The notes under the pieces: generated by a model | Databases searched by the model: none | Told to the model about the DNA's origin: nothing | Seen by the model: the letters and a program-made list of their open reading frames with translations, nothing else | Source: Acanthococcus lagerstroemiae | Taxonomy: Eukaryota > Arthropoda > Insecta > Hemiptera > Eriococcidae | NCBI GenBank assembly: GCA_031841125.1 | Contig: CM063107.1 | Location: 48,187,497-48,251,496, forward strand | Direction: 5' to 3' | Length of the DNA: 64,000 bases | Position numbers and translations under genes: made by a program | Shown here: positions 1 to 11,140 of the stretch, piece after piece | How the letters are laid out: every line of letters starts with the position of its first letter | How positions within the stretch are numbered: the stretch's first letter is position 1

Positions 1-404
1 AAGTCAAGCGGTATTGCAGTGAAATCAAATAATACAAAGATAATCGTGAGCCACCACAAGGACGGGTTATAGTGTGATAGAGTTTTCAAAACACAAATGT
101 GCCCCTTCGATTTTTACTGGCAGGCAATCTATTACCACACCAGCTTTGATGAACTCAGTGAGAGTATCACCCGGTGATGTATTCCCGAATTATGAGGTAA
201 CCTCAAAATGTAAAATATTGCAGCCGCACCGGACAAATGCCCACTGTGCCCTATGGACAGTCCGCCCCTGCCGAAGGGTCATGAGTAGAGCTAGGAATTT
301 TCGGCAATAAACATTGGAAACTCAGCATTTAGAATTACAATTTTCGGCATTATTCGGAAGGAAAAGTAAGCTTACAAACTTGAAAAGAAGCTAAAATTTT
401 AATG
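1..404. other. Gene-free leading stretch
   Basis: No open frame with a recognisable domain. The block at about 328-360 contains the phrase TTTTCGGCATTATTCGG. The same phrase returns in the same orientation several times at 2804-2870, outside the inverted-repeat element that lies between them, so it is a separate short dispersed repeat. Confidence 0.5.
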
Positions 405-1052
405 AAAAACTGATGTTCACAAGTACTCCTGGAGAATTAGCTAAAAAAAGAGGTGTTTGATGGAATTAATTGCAGCACAGCTGAAACTTGGTACAATTCT
501 TTAGTACCCTCTTCGGAAAAGCCCCGTGATTCCCCCTCCTCCGGTGTGAGCATCACCCCTCAGAGTCCAAAAAGTGCCCCTAGAAACAGTTTTTGGCTTG
601 TGTCTCGCTTAAATTTGAGTTATAGGTAAAAATATTCCTTACCAAAATTAAAGAGCGTATAATTCTCTACAAAAATGATATCTATGTTTTTTTCGTGAAT
701 CCCATGCCAAACCAAGATAATCGGCGTTCAAGCTCACACGAGCATGTAAATATGGAGTAACCTACAACGTACGCGGTATACGAACGCTGAAATAATCGCG
801 GAAACACATGACTGGATGCATAGAATGTTACATGATATAATTTCAATTTATTATCTTTATTATTATAAGAATTCATCTTCATCCGAATCTACATGTATAC
901 AATTTTCTGTGTTTAGACAACCTCCTCTACAAACGCGTGGCTACAAGAGATACCCACTTTACGGCAACCACAAGCTCGTGATCCCGATGCGGAAAACTTG
1001 AGTTCGTGCAAACCCGCTCGAGACCCTTGGAAAATCGACCCTCGTTAGCCCT

Positions 1053-1190
1053 GTCTCAACTCGGTATGTTTCCTCTCCAGCAGCCAATCAAAGCGCTCTA
1101 TTCGAGGGGAGCCATCAGGTTAGCCAATCACAGCGCTTCATTTACGTGTAGCCCTCTCCCTACCCGAGCTATATACCAGGGTTGAGACAC
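1053..1190 (+). promoter_or_regulatory. Duplicated CCAAT motif with TATA-like box
   Basis: GCCAATCAAAGCGC (1083-1096) and GCCAATCACAGCGC (1123-1136) are two near-identical CCAAT motifs 40 bp apart, followed 34 bp later by a TATA-like GCTATATACC (from 1169). The block is bracketed by inverted GTCTCAAC (about 1053) and GTTGAGAC (about 1182). Paired CCAATCA-AGCGC boxes ahead of a TATA box are familiar from metazoan Pol II promoters, including histone genes, but no histone or other frame follows. It may be an internal promoter of the surrounding element or a captured promoter fragment. Confidence 0.35.
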
Positions 1191-1194
1191 CCGT

Positions 1195-1395
1195 GCTATA
1201 CCCTTTATGTATGCCCTTTGTAGACTCGTCGTATAGCCCCTCTGCATGCCTCTAAGTATCCCCTTTGTAAACTGTCGTATAGCCCCTTTGTTTCCCCTTG
1301 CATGGATTTCCTTTTTAGACCCGTCGTATGGAGACCTTCCATATCCCCTTCATGAATCCCCTTCGTAAACCCGGATGGATCCCCTCTTGTACTTC
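1195..1395. repeat. Degenerate tandem repeat, CGTATAGCCCCT units
   Basis: Irregular units containing GTCGTATAGCCCCT, GTATGCCCTTTGTAGAC and CCCCTTCGTAAACC alternate over about 200 bp, with spacing of 30-70 bp. It lies between the inverted arms of the element at 405-2440. No coding sense was found. Confidence 0.5.
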
Positions 1396-2440
1396 AGATA
1401 CATATGGGAAGGGATGATGGGCTCTCAGCCAATTTAAAAAAGTTTGAACATCCCTTCTATCATGCTGCCCTCGTGATACCCTCAATTCTTTATGCTGAGC
1501 ACTCGTTTCTGGTTGACAGTTTGTGAACTTTTCCAAACCTTGGCAAAGATGAAGCGTATGACAGGGGACCTAAGAATCTACTGCTGCAAAACGCTAGAGG
1601 TAACACCGCTTCGATGAGTCAGTCCGCCTGCACTCATCATAATTCGCATGAGTGTTTGTTCGATTCGCGTTTGGACACTAAAGAGTCGCTCTCTGGCGGC
1701 CTAATGAAATGCGGCGCGCTGATATGTGTATTTCGACGAAAAGATGATCAGGGACAAAAATGTTCTGCAGAAAAACTCAAGTTGGGTTCATCAGAAAGGC
1801 TGATACTTTAATTCTCTTCAATACAGAAAATGCTAGAGCTCATTTCACCTGTACATGTTTTTGTGGTAAACATACCCTCATCATATTTTCGTCCACTACA
1901 CTAACACACCTACAGAAGTGTCCAAACAGCAACAGTCATGTCGCTCCATATCTAGTGTCTGTCTTCAATCTGGTTTCTAAAACAAGCTAGTACATTTAGT
2001 ACAGGGATTTAAAATTACAGCGTTCAACGCTTCTCGCATGTTAAAGTGACGAGTTCGGCATTTGTATACCGCGTACGTTGTAGGTTACTCCATATTTACA
2101 TGCTCGTGCGATCTTGAACGCCAATTATCTTGGTTGGTATGGGATTTACGAAAAAAAAAACATGGATATCATTTTTGCAGAGAATTTTACGTTCTTTAAT
2201 TTTGCTAAGGAATATTTTTACCTATAACTCAATTTTAAGCTAGATACAAGCCAGAGACTGTTTCTGGGGGCACTGTTCGATGATGCTCACATTGGGGGAG
2301 GGAGGGGGATAACGGAGCTTTTCCGAAGAGAGTACTAAACAATCGTACCAAGTTTCAGCTGTGTTGCAATTAATTCCATCAAAAATGCTAATTCCCCTGG
2401 ACTAATGTAATATTACAAAAATCTTTCAGTGAACATCACC

Positions 2441-4894
2441 ACTAAATGTTTCTCTATGTTATCCTGTGTGAAACATGTAGTTCCATGAAAGAGTGAATTA
2501 TTTAATCTTTTTAAGGTTTGGAGACCTGTATTTTTCGTAAAAACTTGTTCAGCCTTCGTCTGCAGGCTATGGTCTGCAGGCTATGTCCACAAGCACTCGG
2601 GATTTGATAAAGTTTTGATGAAACATCATGGACAGTCAGCAGTTGCTCGTGTCGGGAAAGGCCTCTCTTCTCCAGTTTTCGAATTGTGTTAGGTAGGAAG
2701 AACAAGTAGGTTGAGATGAGCGCGAGATCTGAGGCTAAATTTCCAATGATTTCAGGGTTTGTGTCTATTTACAGTATCACATTAATTGTTGTGCGTAGAT
2801 TATCGTTTTCGGCGTTATTCGGCATGTAATTCTAATTTCGGCATTTATGCCTCTTTCGGCATTATTCGGCAAAATAAAATGTTTTCTCTGGCCTTGTACT
2901 ACCCTGATTCGTGTTCATCTTTGACTACATCCCATCTGCCCCTAAACAAACTCATTTGGCGAATGCCAGCAAATTCTAACTCTAGTCATAAGGGCTAATC
3001 TAGTGCACCTCTGTAGCACTGATGATTGAACTCATTTTCAACTTAAGATTCCAAATGGGGGGGGGGCTGTTTTTTTGTCAACCTTCTAATGGCTCGGTAT
3101 GGAGAAGTTAAGTACTACCGCGAAACAAATGAATGCTCTTACGTGCACTAAAGGAGCATTAACGATAGAGATTGTCTAGAAGGAAAGAAATGGCTGGAGG
3201 CAGAGATATGGACTTCGAGTGAAGCTCTTTTCAACCGTTTCGAACATCGAATTTAGAATATTTTTACCACTGTAACAGCGGCAGCATTCGCGAGTACCTT
3301 TCGTTGTATGTATTTGCATATCGGTGTGGTTAGGTTGCCAAAAATGCGGCCTGATACACCTTCGTTTGGCGGGTTAATATGCCGGATAAACGGTGTGCCC
3401 TGAACGAGCGAACAGATGTTCCGTTTCGAGCTCGGTTAATAATCGCGAAACATATTATGTAGTCGATTGTTAATGTTAAATAATCCGACCTTTCGGTTGA
3501 GAACTCACACTCAGTCGTATTCTAAACAATATTACCAGGACAAGCTGTGTGTGGCGTGGATGGGATACAAAATATGCCGCATATTTTCATCGTCTTCTTG
3601 GCGTCGATTATCGAGTCTGCACGTACTCATCATCATCATCGTCATCATTGTGAAAAAGTACGAATAAAATCGAAATGCGGTCGCACATTAATGGAAAGCG
3701 TTTCTCGAGTGCATTGCGATGGTATTGGCGAGGAAGTGTGTACACCGTGTATACGCAGTTGACAAATAATTTCGAAACGTTCCGGAATTCGGAGCGATAC
3801 GCGAGGAAACTTGAAAGACAAACAGCGCACCGCGTCGCCGTCGTCTCGTTATTTGCAATCTTATCTCAGTTTTAGGAAAATCTCCTCAGCACGGGTGGAC
3901 TGGGGGACACTTTCGTGATCCGAATTAATAAGCCGTTTAAAACATTAACCGATTTACGCTGAAAAACGCGAACGCCTCCGTCGTCGTCCGTCCGGTGCGG
4001 TGGACTCGGGAAGACTCGGCCAGGGCCGCAGGGTCCGTCGAAAAAGTGCTCGCAGAATAAGCCGTCGAGACGCCGCCGCCTGGTCAGATTTGCCCGCTGT
4101 AAATGCCGAACCACACTCGGCCCGGACAAGTAATTTGCCCTTTCCACTCGACCGCATTTGCAGAAATAAATAATTTAATTTTCGTACAAACTTAGACCCG
4201 CGGTCGAAACGGTCCGTAGCCGTGGCGTGACTGGTATACGAATAAATACAAAAATTAAGGAAAGAGGAAAAAAGAACAGAAGAAAATCGTATCAAACCCA
4301 TTCGTCTTCCCTCCAATAGTCTGCCTCGTAGGATGGCCGCAATCACTTTTTTTTTCAGTAATTACACAAAAATTTTACCCATCGTAATTCGATAAACACT
4401 GCCGGAAGAATTTGGTCGGTGAGTGAAAAACCTGTTGTCGAGTTTCAGCACGAATCGCCGGCTTAATCGTCACGAACGAACTCATGCACATCGAATTGCG
4501 TGTTCGGACTGCAACGAACCTCGCGGGTCGAATATGAATTTTAATTGAACAAATTTAATTTGGACGTCGTGTTCGGGCTTTTTACGCGCATACGTGAGCA
4601 GGGAAGTGCGTACATCGTACACGTTCCAGCGATTGAGTATATGGGACCGTTTTAGGTTTTGGTATTCGCGGGTCAACGGCGTTACGAGAGGTTCAAAAGA
4701 AGACTGGAAGCCAGGCCTTCGAAATGTTTCGAATTTTCGACTTCAGCATCTCCGGAAATGCTGTTTTTTATGTCCCACTTTAACCCCAGACATGAGTTGG
4801 TGCTCGGAAGTGGAATACGAGGTCTGACAATTGATTGCAAAGAACACCTACAGGGTGCGGCGTCAAAGTGTATCGTATTTCAGATGAACATACC
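2441..4894. other. Gene-free stretch; CpG-rich 3.4-4.6 kb
   Basis: No supported gene. It holds the TTCGGC-TTATTCGG short repeats (2804-2870), a G run near 3057-3066 and a CATCATCATCGTCATCAT run near 3628-3650. From about 3400 to 4620 CpG dinucleotides are frequent and the base composition differs from the AT-rich surroundings. Open frames there (up to 130 codons on the minus strand at 3954-4346) show no known domain and are best explained by the higher GC. Confidence 0.45.
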
Positions 4895-5017
4895 CAGGGC
4901 AGCCACTTGGTCACTTTTTCAACTTTTCGTCACCTTAGGTCACCTTTCAAAAATTTGGTCACCGAAGTCACTTTTTATGTAAGAAGTCACCATTTTTCCA
5001 AAGAATACTGATGAAAT

Positions 5018-5092
5018 TGTTATCAGTCTTACGACCGGTTTGATGCAGCTCTCCATTTCTCCCTATCTTGTGCAAGTTCTTTCATTTCGTAA
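5018..5092 (-). pseudogene. 3' end of LINE reverse transcriptase ORF (fragment)
   Basis: On the minus strand 5029-5092 reads EMKELAQDREKWRAASNRS followed by a stop. The ELAQDR-KWR pattern is the familiar extreme carboxy end of non-LTR retrotransposon polyproteins that are abundant in arthropod genomes. Only about 20 codons survive and no RT core is present, so this is a 5'-truncated LINE remnant. It sits inside the CAGGGC-ended element, just outside the mariner. The match is recognised from memory of the family, not from a search. Confidence 0.6.
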
Positions 5093-5147
5093 TAATAAAA
5101 AAAGTTTGAAGCCAGCGTGTTGAACATTTTCAAAAAATAATAAAATA

Positions 5148-6066
5148 CGTCGGTTTTTCAAAAAGTTAAGTCACAAAATACCATAAATCGAAAAGTTTTT
5201 ATTCAAAAGTTACAAAAATTTAAAGGCCTTCAATGTAGTCCCCTTCCTTCGAAATAACCTAGGTCCAACGGTCGGGCAGCTTCTGAATTCCGAGTAATCG
5301 TCGATTTCTGTTGAGTCCTCTGATCTCTCGGCTAACTGCATTACTCAGCGCATTCAAGTCCACAAAACGTGTTCCACGAAGGTTTTCCTTCAGCTTCGGA
5401 AATAAGTCAAAGTCGCAGGGGCTCATATCGGGACTGTACGGGGGGTAGTTCAAGACTTCCCATCCCCAGCTGTTAAATAAATTCATGACAGGACTCGCGA
5501 CATGAGGTCTCGCATTATCATGCAGGATAATGACGCCGCGCGAGAGCAGCTCCAGGCGTTTCTTTCGGATTTTTGGCCGTAAAAATTTTCGAAGGAATTC
5601 GATCTAACCGTATACGCCTGTCCTCTTCCATTGCCATGCTCACAAGCATCTGGTTAGTGTATTCGTTGGGCGAATTTGGTGTGGAGGGTCTGCCAGGGCG
5701 GGGAGCGGTTTCAGTACTCGTTCTTCCCTCTCTGAACCTCCTACATCATTTCGAAACTGCGGTACGATGCATAGTATGTTCACCACAAACTTCAAATAAA
5801 GCGGAATAAATTTCAGGTGCTTTTTTACCTCGTAAAAATTCAACTTTTATAAACGCACGTTGTTCGAGAATAGTCAAGCGAGCCGAAGTACTTTCAGAGC
5901 TCATCCCGAAACGTTATAAAAACGACGTCATTCAACATACAGCATCGAAATACATACTGAAATGTGCCCAAGACATCATACTACATCCTCGAAACAAAAT
6001 CATCGCCTTAGGTCAAATAGTTCCTGAGAGAGAGCGTTTCGTGACCGACTTTCTGAAAAACCCTCG
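5148..6066 (-). mobile_element. Internally deleted mariner element
   Basis: Terminal inverted repeats read CGTCGGTTTTTCAAAAAGT on the left and, as reverse complement, CGAGGGTTTTTCAGAAAGT on the right. TA dinucleotides flank both ends (5146-5147 and 6067-6068), the target duplication typical of Tc1/mariner. The element is 919 bp against about 1.3 kb for intact mariners, which fits a deletion in the transposase. It is nested in the element at 4895-6682, so it is the younger insertion. Confidence 0.9.
5220..5904 (-). pseudogene. Mariner transposase pseudogene (DD34D type)
   Basis: Reading the minus strand from the ATG at 5904, the amino half shows the helix-turn-helix region of mariner transposases (LTILEQRAFIK, then FREGRTSTETAPRPGRPS). 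A stop replaces the tryptophan expected after AVSK. After about 110 codons the frame shifts and joins a carboxy half with HDNARPH, then YSPDMSPCDFDLF. From the D of HDN to the D of CDF there are 34 intervening residues, the mariner DD34D spacing. The segment carrying the first catalytic aspartate is missing. A premature stop follows LPDRWT, and GDYIEGL runs on to a final stop at 5220. The gene is dead: a deletion, a frame change and at least two stops. Confidence 0.9.
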
Positions 6067-6762
6067 TATATTCGAATCGAAATAGTAATTAGTAACAAAA
6101 TGTCCTACCTACTGATCAGTAGTAGGACAGTAGTGCAGTATGTACTGTACTAACCACGAGGGCTCCAAAATATATGCGCATATCTTATGAGCTTATTCTG
6201 CTGAAATTATGCCAAAAAATTCCCTAAAACGTCAAATTATGCAAAAATATTCCCATGCAATATGGGTATCATTTACAAGTAAAAATGAAAGGAAATGAAT
6301 GGTAAACCTGATACATTGGAAATTTAAGAAGATTCGTGGAAAATTTGAACTTTTATTGTAAGAAAGAATTTAAAAAAAAAATTATTCTAAATTATTAAAT
6401 TCAAAAACAAAATCATTTATTCGAATTTCTTGAACTTAAAACAGAAACATGCATTCGAAATAGTTAAATTCAAATAATCACAGTTACACATTTGAATTAG
6501 AATTATAAGAAATTATTAAATGTTTCCGTAGATGTGCCCACCACTGTATAATATATACTATTTTAAAAAGTCATTGAAAAAAGTAGCATGTTGGTCTGAT
6601 AATAGTCACTTTTTGGTTACTTTTTTGGTAATTTTAGTCACTTTTTCAACTTTTTTGAGAAAAAAATTGAATGACCGCCCTGCATCTCCCCTCTAAAAGT
6701 TAAGATAACGCAACCACTCCAGCTTTTCCATGCAGTCTGAAGCGGCCTGTTCTTTACATTTA

Positions 6763-6840
6763 AGATGCTGGCAGGATGACTGAGTGGACGGTCGGGCAAC
6801 GCATTTATGCGGCTAAGCGTTTTTTTTTTTGTTTTTTTTT
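6763..6840 (+). repeat. Possible tRNA-like SINE head with T-run
   Basis: TGACTGAGTGG (6777-6787) resembles a Pol III A box. It is followed by the small perfect hairpin CGCATTTATGCG and, within 35 bp, an 11-base T run, then a second T run. No B box is present, so it is at best the truncated head of a tRNA-derived SINE. Chance resemblance is quite possible. Confidence 0.25.
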
Positions 6841-9800
6841 AACCATCTTACGTGGCTGTTTCTTGCAGTTTTCGTGCAAGATTTTCTATTAGGCTCAGAA
6901 AACCGATATCAACGGAAAAAACTGTACATCCCTGGATTTTAAAAAACATCCGAGAATCCGGGCCAATTTTCAAAAAAGCCAGCGTCGCTCAAAACAGTCA
7001 GTATGCCCCATAATGTTGAACTTGTTCGAAAGTGGCCACAGAAAAGTGCAGCCAGGACCCAGCTTTTTCCTTGGGTTGTTGTAGGTCGATGTACTTCGTT
7101 ATTCTATTTCCTACTTATTTTGAAAATATTTTAGCGAAAGTGTTGCGGAAACTAATATGTCTATAATTTTTTGAATTTTATGATTGTTTCTTTTTTTAAA
7201 TATTAGTATAATTTCAAATTCTGTCCCAAGATTTTGATATTTTTTAGATCAGTAAGATAGTATTGAAAATAATGACGATTTTATCTTCATGACGACGCGA
7301 ATATTTTGACGCTAATATATGGCGACCACGTAGTCATTTTTACATTTCCGCCCCCCTTTCTAAATATGGTCATCAAGTCTCCTTTTTCATTTTCCTCATC
7401 CAAAACATCAAACTAATATTATCACTAAACTTTCAAACTTACAACTGAAAATTCAAATCTATTTACATCAGTTCCACGAAATGTATCAGCGTCAGTGGTA
7501 TCACGTGCTGTATTTCTTTCTAGAAGTGTTGCACAATTACTCCTGCTATCCTGATCTTCTGTCGTAATGATGCTACAACCAGAGCTGAAATCCTATCGGT
7601 GCTGATAATAGTTGCAAGTAGTTTCAATTTGCGACCCTGTGATGATTTAACTACTCTATTCAACGCCATGTTTTCCAAAGTTTTCAAGAAATAGAAACCA
7701 TGACCTTAAATTAAACAAAAGTTCGATATCTAATAACAGATGCTTGTGGTCCATATTTTTACAGTCGTTTAATTGGAGATGTCCTTAAAACAGGATGTCT
7801 AACAGGTCAACTAAGTCAATTAAAGTCAACTATTCGTAGGAAGGTCAATTGAACTCAATGTAAGACAGTTGTTTTGGATAGTTTGAAATAATGGTCCATT
7901 AAAACAGGGTGGGGGAAATCCTATCGAAAACTGATCATCCGTATAGATTGATTTCAGTTCGTGATTGCAAACTTCCATTTCCGAGAATTTGAACAAAGTT
8001 TTCGGGAATGTGAGGTTTAATGAACTCGAACAGAACCCGAGAATGAGATTTCCTTTAGGTCTCTCGGTTTTAGTAAATTTTTATTGATTTTCGAGTTCGG
8101 TAACCTATCCTGAGTTGAAAACTGTCGAAACTCTTAGATTTCCGTCCATAAGGAACTTTGACCTTCTCCCTCCCCTCACTAATTTGAAATTTTGGTGATA
8201 GTCTCACGGTGACCCTCTCCTTTCCAATGAATTCTGCGTGGCACGATGCGAGCGTCTAATAAACGTTCTTTGTCCCCTGCATTCCTGTGTGATCTTTTCA
8301 AAACCTCGTTCTTCTTCTTATTCTCATGACTGACTCTCCTTTCTGTCTCTGTCTCTCTCTCCTCCCCCTCTCTCTCTATCGGTCAGGTAGAACAGCCGTT
8401 TAGTTTTTTGCCGGATAGCGGGGGATATAAGCGGCTTATTCATGCGGACTTGTAAGTGTGTTTCTTATGGCGACTCGTTGAACAGCCGCACTAAATTTCA
8501 GTGTCGCTGAATGTATTTTTTGCAAATTGAAGTTTAATTTTTCTCTCCTATCGAAAAACAACTTGCCCAGGTTTGTGCGTGTCTTGCGTGGATTTCTGCA
8601 AACTTTAATCCCCTTCTGACTTGAGAAAGCATGTAGCTGTTCCTTAGACTATTGACTGTACGGTATTAATTCGGGCTGTCGATTCCAGCCTTACAGCACA
8701 GCTTAATAATCAGGGCGAGAGCTCAACTCCTTCGATAACATTTTAACGCAATTAAGTCTGGAATAAAAATAACGCGCCGCCGAAAGTTGGGCGTGAAGTT
8801 TTAAGAATTGAATTAACGCTGAGCCGTACATATTATTTCTTTTGATCAGCGGCCCGAGCAACAAACGCTCGCAGCCAATTTCGGCTCGCAACTTTTGTAG
8901 AACGAAAATTTTGTATTCGAAGAAGTTTGTAACTTACATTCTTTGAGAGGTGCACACACTGACAGCCAGACAACGAGTATATATTACCGCATGTGACATA
9001 CAAACAGAAATATAATGTATACGATGTATACAATAAGCCTCGTCTTGGATGCTTAGAAATATTTAAAAAAACCCGCTTAACCGAGTTAATTAAGTTACTT
9101 ACGTAACTTCGGATCGCCTTTAATTGTTCGTTTTCTGAATGAACGAAACTGAGACCGTGTATAAACTTACGAACCTTGAGGTGAATTAAAGCGTCTTTTT
9201 GTTTTCGTGATAATGCGCAACACTGGTCATAATTAAAGAATCTTTTGTTACCCAAAGAGACGCTAATTAGACGCCCGGTAGAGTCGAACTGGCTACGGGT
9301 TGACATTTTTTTTTTTCCAAGTAAATTAATGCATCTCCGGTAAAGACGTAGCAAAAAGTGTAAAATGAAACACCAAAAAGCAATTATTATTTTTTTATTT
9401 ATTTTTTACCTGAAATTTAACGATAAACGCGTTTAATATTAAGAATTAGTTCGCACGTTGTATAATTAAATATGCCACCAGAATCTATAAATATTTCACA
9501 ATTCGTAGATGTAGGGTACTCGTATATTACTTAATACGCTGCGAGCTGCGTGTATACACAGACTACAGACTACATATTTATAGTTCAAGAATCACGTACT
9601 AAGGTTGAATAATTTATGGTTTACAAGTGGTCGCACCTACCTAAATAATTTCCACCTATCTCGAGTTGTATACTTTTTATAAGCGCACTCGTTCTGTTTG
9701 CTCCCAAATATCGTATCATGTCCTGTATCTTTTACCTCACTATTGAGCTGTCTCGCCTCTTCCAAAGTTCAGTCGATCCGCAGTTAACGAATAGAGTGAA

Positions 9801-9942
9801 GAAAATGATGTCATACCTGCAGTGGTAGACCTACTGGGACCAGTCCGCAAGCATCAGCATAGATAAACCGTTTTCTCGAGGCGAGTATTTTTCTCAGATA
9901 ACCATGTAGGAAAGTCAATCAGTCATGTGTATCTGTGAGCTA
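6841..9942. other. Gene-free stretch with one element end; CpG-rich 8.4-9.6 kb
   Basis: No supported gene. CAGGATGTCTAACAGG at 7791 followed by AACTAAGTCAATTAAAGTC matches the left end of the element at 14475-14748, so a truncated relative begins there. A CT-rich tract lies at 8338-8385. From about 8380 to 9620 the DNA is richer in CpG and in TTAATT-type motifs. The minus-strand frame of 173 codons (8833-9354) contains no domain I recognise and is treated as chance. Confidence 0.45.
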
Positions 9943-10242
9943 CAGGGTGTCTACCAGTCCCGGAGGCTAAAAGTAGATCCTGGAAACCTGGAAAAGTCCC
10001 GGAATTCACTTTACTATTGCTAAAGGTCCCGGAATTTTTTACAGATGTTTGACACAATTTTTCCCCCAAAGCTTGGTCTATTTCCCCGATGCATGGAGAC
10101 TGCTTTGTGCACAATCCAGATCGATAACGACTAGAGATGTGGCCAACCAACGTGAATTTCTAAGAATTTGAAACCGTAATTTTTCAAAAGTTAACTTTAG
10201 TGAACTCGAACATATATTTTAATTCTGGTAGTAGACACCCTG
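9943..10242. mobile_element. CAGGGTGTCTAC element, 300 bp
   Basis: The left end CAGGGTGTCTACC and right end GTAGACACCCTG are inverted repeats of each other. Near the left end lie GGAAAAGTCCCGGAATT-type phrases common to this group. No coding frame and no clear target duplication (AGCTA against TAAAA). It is one of several elements in the window with the same termini. Confidence 0.65.
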
Positions 10243-10554
10243 TAAAAAATGTAAGATAATGCCCAGCTAGGGTGTATTTAAAAAGAAATTTACTTTTAAA
10301 GGTCCCTTCCTCGAAATCGGTGCTCTGTCAGATGAAAATAATACATTTTGAAGGATTACAAAAAGTCATCAAAACGCGATTCAGAGGCCTCAGTTGCTTA
10401 TTGAAAAATGTACGTAAACATGCATCATTTTTTACGATTAAATGCCCAGTAAGGATAAAAAGTCGCCTAACGTACTTCTGAATTTAAATCTCGTTAGAAT
10501 TCATATAGGAAATGTTATCACATGAATGACAGCTAGAATGGGGGTTCAATAAAT

Positions 10555-11140
10555 CGTTTTCTGGTCGTCACCCCTAGTGGTTCTCCAGAAGCGCATGTTC
10601 ACTAAAAACATATGTAGACGCAATTTCTTTTTTGAAATATATCTTGCTACATTCTGGACGTATTTTACTCCCTCGCCCTTCTTCTGCTCACCCCCACCCT
10701 TACAGATTCTTAGAAAAACCATATGTACGAAAGAAAAGTAATCGTTCCGCTCGGATCTTTCCATTCCTTCTCCTACTCATGGATTTTTAGAACGGCGTAT
10801 TTACAAAGAAAAAATGCTTGAAAATTCATAGAGGAGGAACAGTAAAAGCGCAGGAGTGGGTGCAGGGTATAGATTAAAAGGGGGAAAGAAGTTGAGTATT
10901 CGCCGGAGATAAAAATTCTTTTTTTTTCTCTCTTCCTAAATATGTTTTTTTAGGAGACAAAGAGAGGGGGACGGTAAAGGTAAGGCATATCCAAGAGGTA
11001 ATAATCATTTTCCCTCATGCATATGGTTTTATTTAAAATTCACGGGGAAGGGAGACTGAAACGAGGGTGGAATGACGAGAGGTAGGAGTAAGATACGTCC
11101 AAGAAGTAGGAAGACTTATTTCAAGATAAAGAAATCCTGT
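10555..11140. repeat. Diverged repeat array of ~100-130 bp units, mixed orientation
   Basis: Around 10610-10730 the plus strand reads AAATATATCTTGCTACATT, GGACGTATTTTACTCC, then ACCATATG. The minus strand of 10990-11130 reads AAATAAGTCTTCCTACTTC, GGACGTATCTTACTCC, then ACCATATG in the same order. Between them are more distant minus-strand units with CTTACCTTTACC and CTCAACTTCTTTCC. The array is therefore partly tandem and partly inverted, and strongly decayed. Confidence 0.5.

Larger units (their letters stand above)
405..2440. mobile_element. Element with ~390 bp inverted arms
   Basis: The segment 405-791 is the imperfect reverse complement of 2055-2440, roughly 85% identical by eye. Shared landmarks are TGATGTTCAC at the outer edge, GAATTAATTGCA, TTATAGGTAAAAATATTCC and GTAACCTACAACGTACGCGG near the inner edge. 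The interior of about 1.26 kb has no transposase-like frame, so this is a non-autonomous long-TIR or foldback element or an old inverted duplication. No clear target duplication was seen. Arm divergence indicates an old insertion. The superfamily is not assignable from the ends. Confidence 0.75.
4895..6682. mobile_element. CAGGGC-ended element, interrupted by mariner
   Basis: The left end CAGGGCAGCCACTTGGTCAC and the right end (reverse complement CAGGGCGGTCATTC) frame internal runs of GTCACTTTTTCAACTTTT that appear near both ends in opposed orientation. Removing the nested mariner leaves about 870 bp without coding sense, a non-autonomous DNA element. No clean target duplication was identified, so the outer limits rest on the terminal CAGGGC and the subterminal match only. 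Confidence 0.5.

Noticed and set aside
3625..3650. CATCATCATCGTCATCAT tract
   Set aside because: A simple trinucleotide-like repeat; no sign of a coding histidine/isoleucine tract with a supported frame.
3954..4346. 130-codon minus-strand frame, arginine-rich
   Set aside because: Arginine richness follows the GC-rich composition; other frames in the same stretch are open too, and no domain was seen.
8833..9354. 173-codon minus-strand open frame
   Set aside because: No recognisable domain, motif or repeat structure; lies in a CpG-richer stretch where stop codons are rarer. Kept as gene-free DNA.
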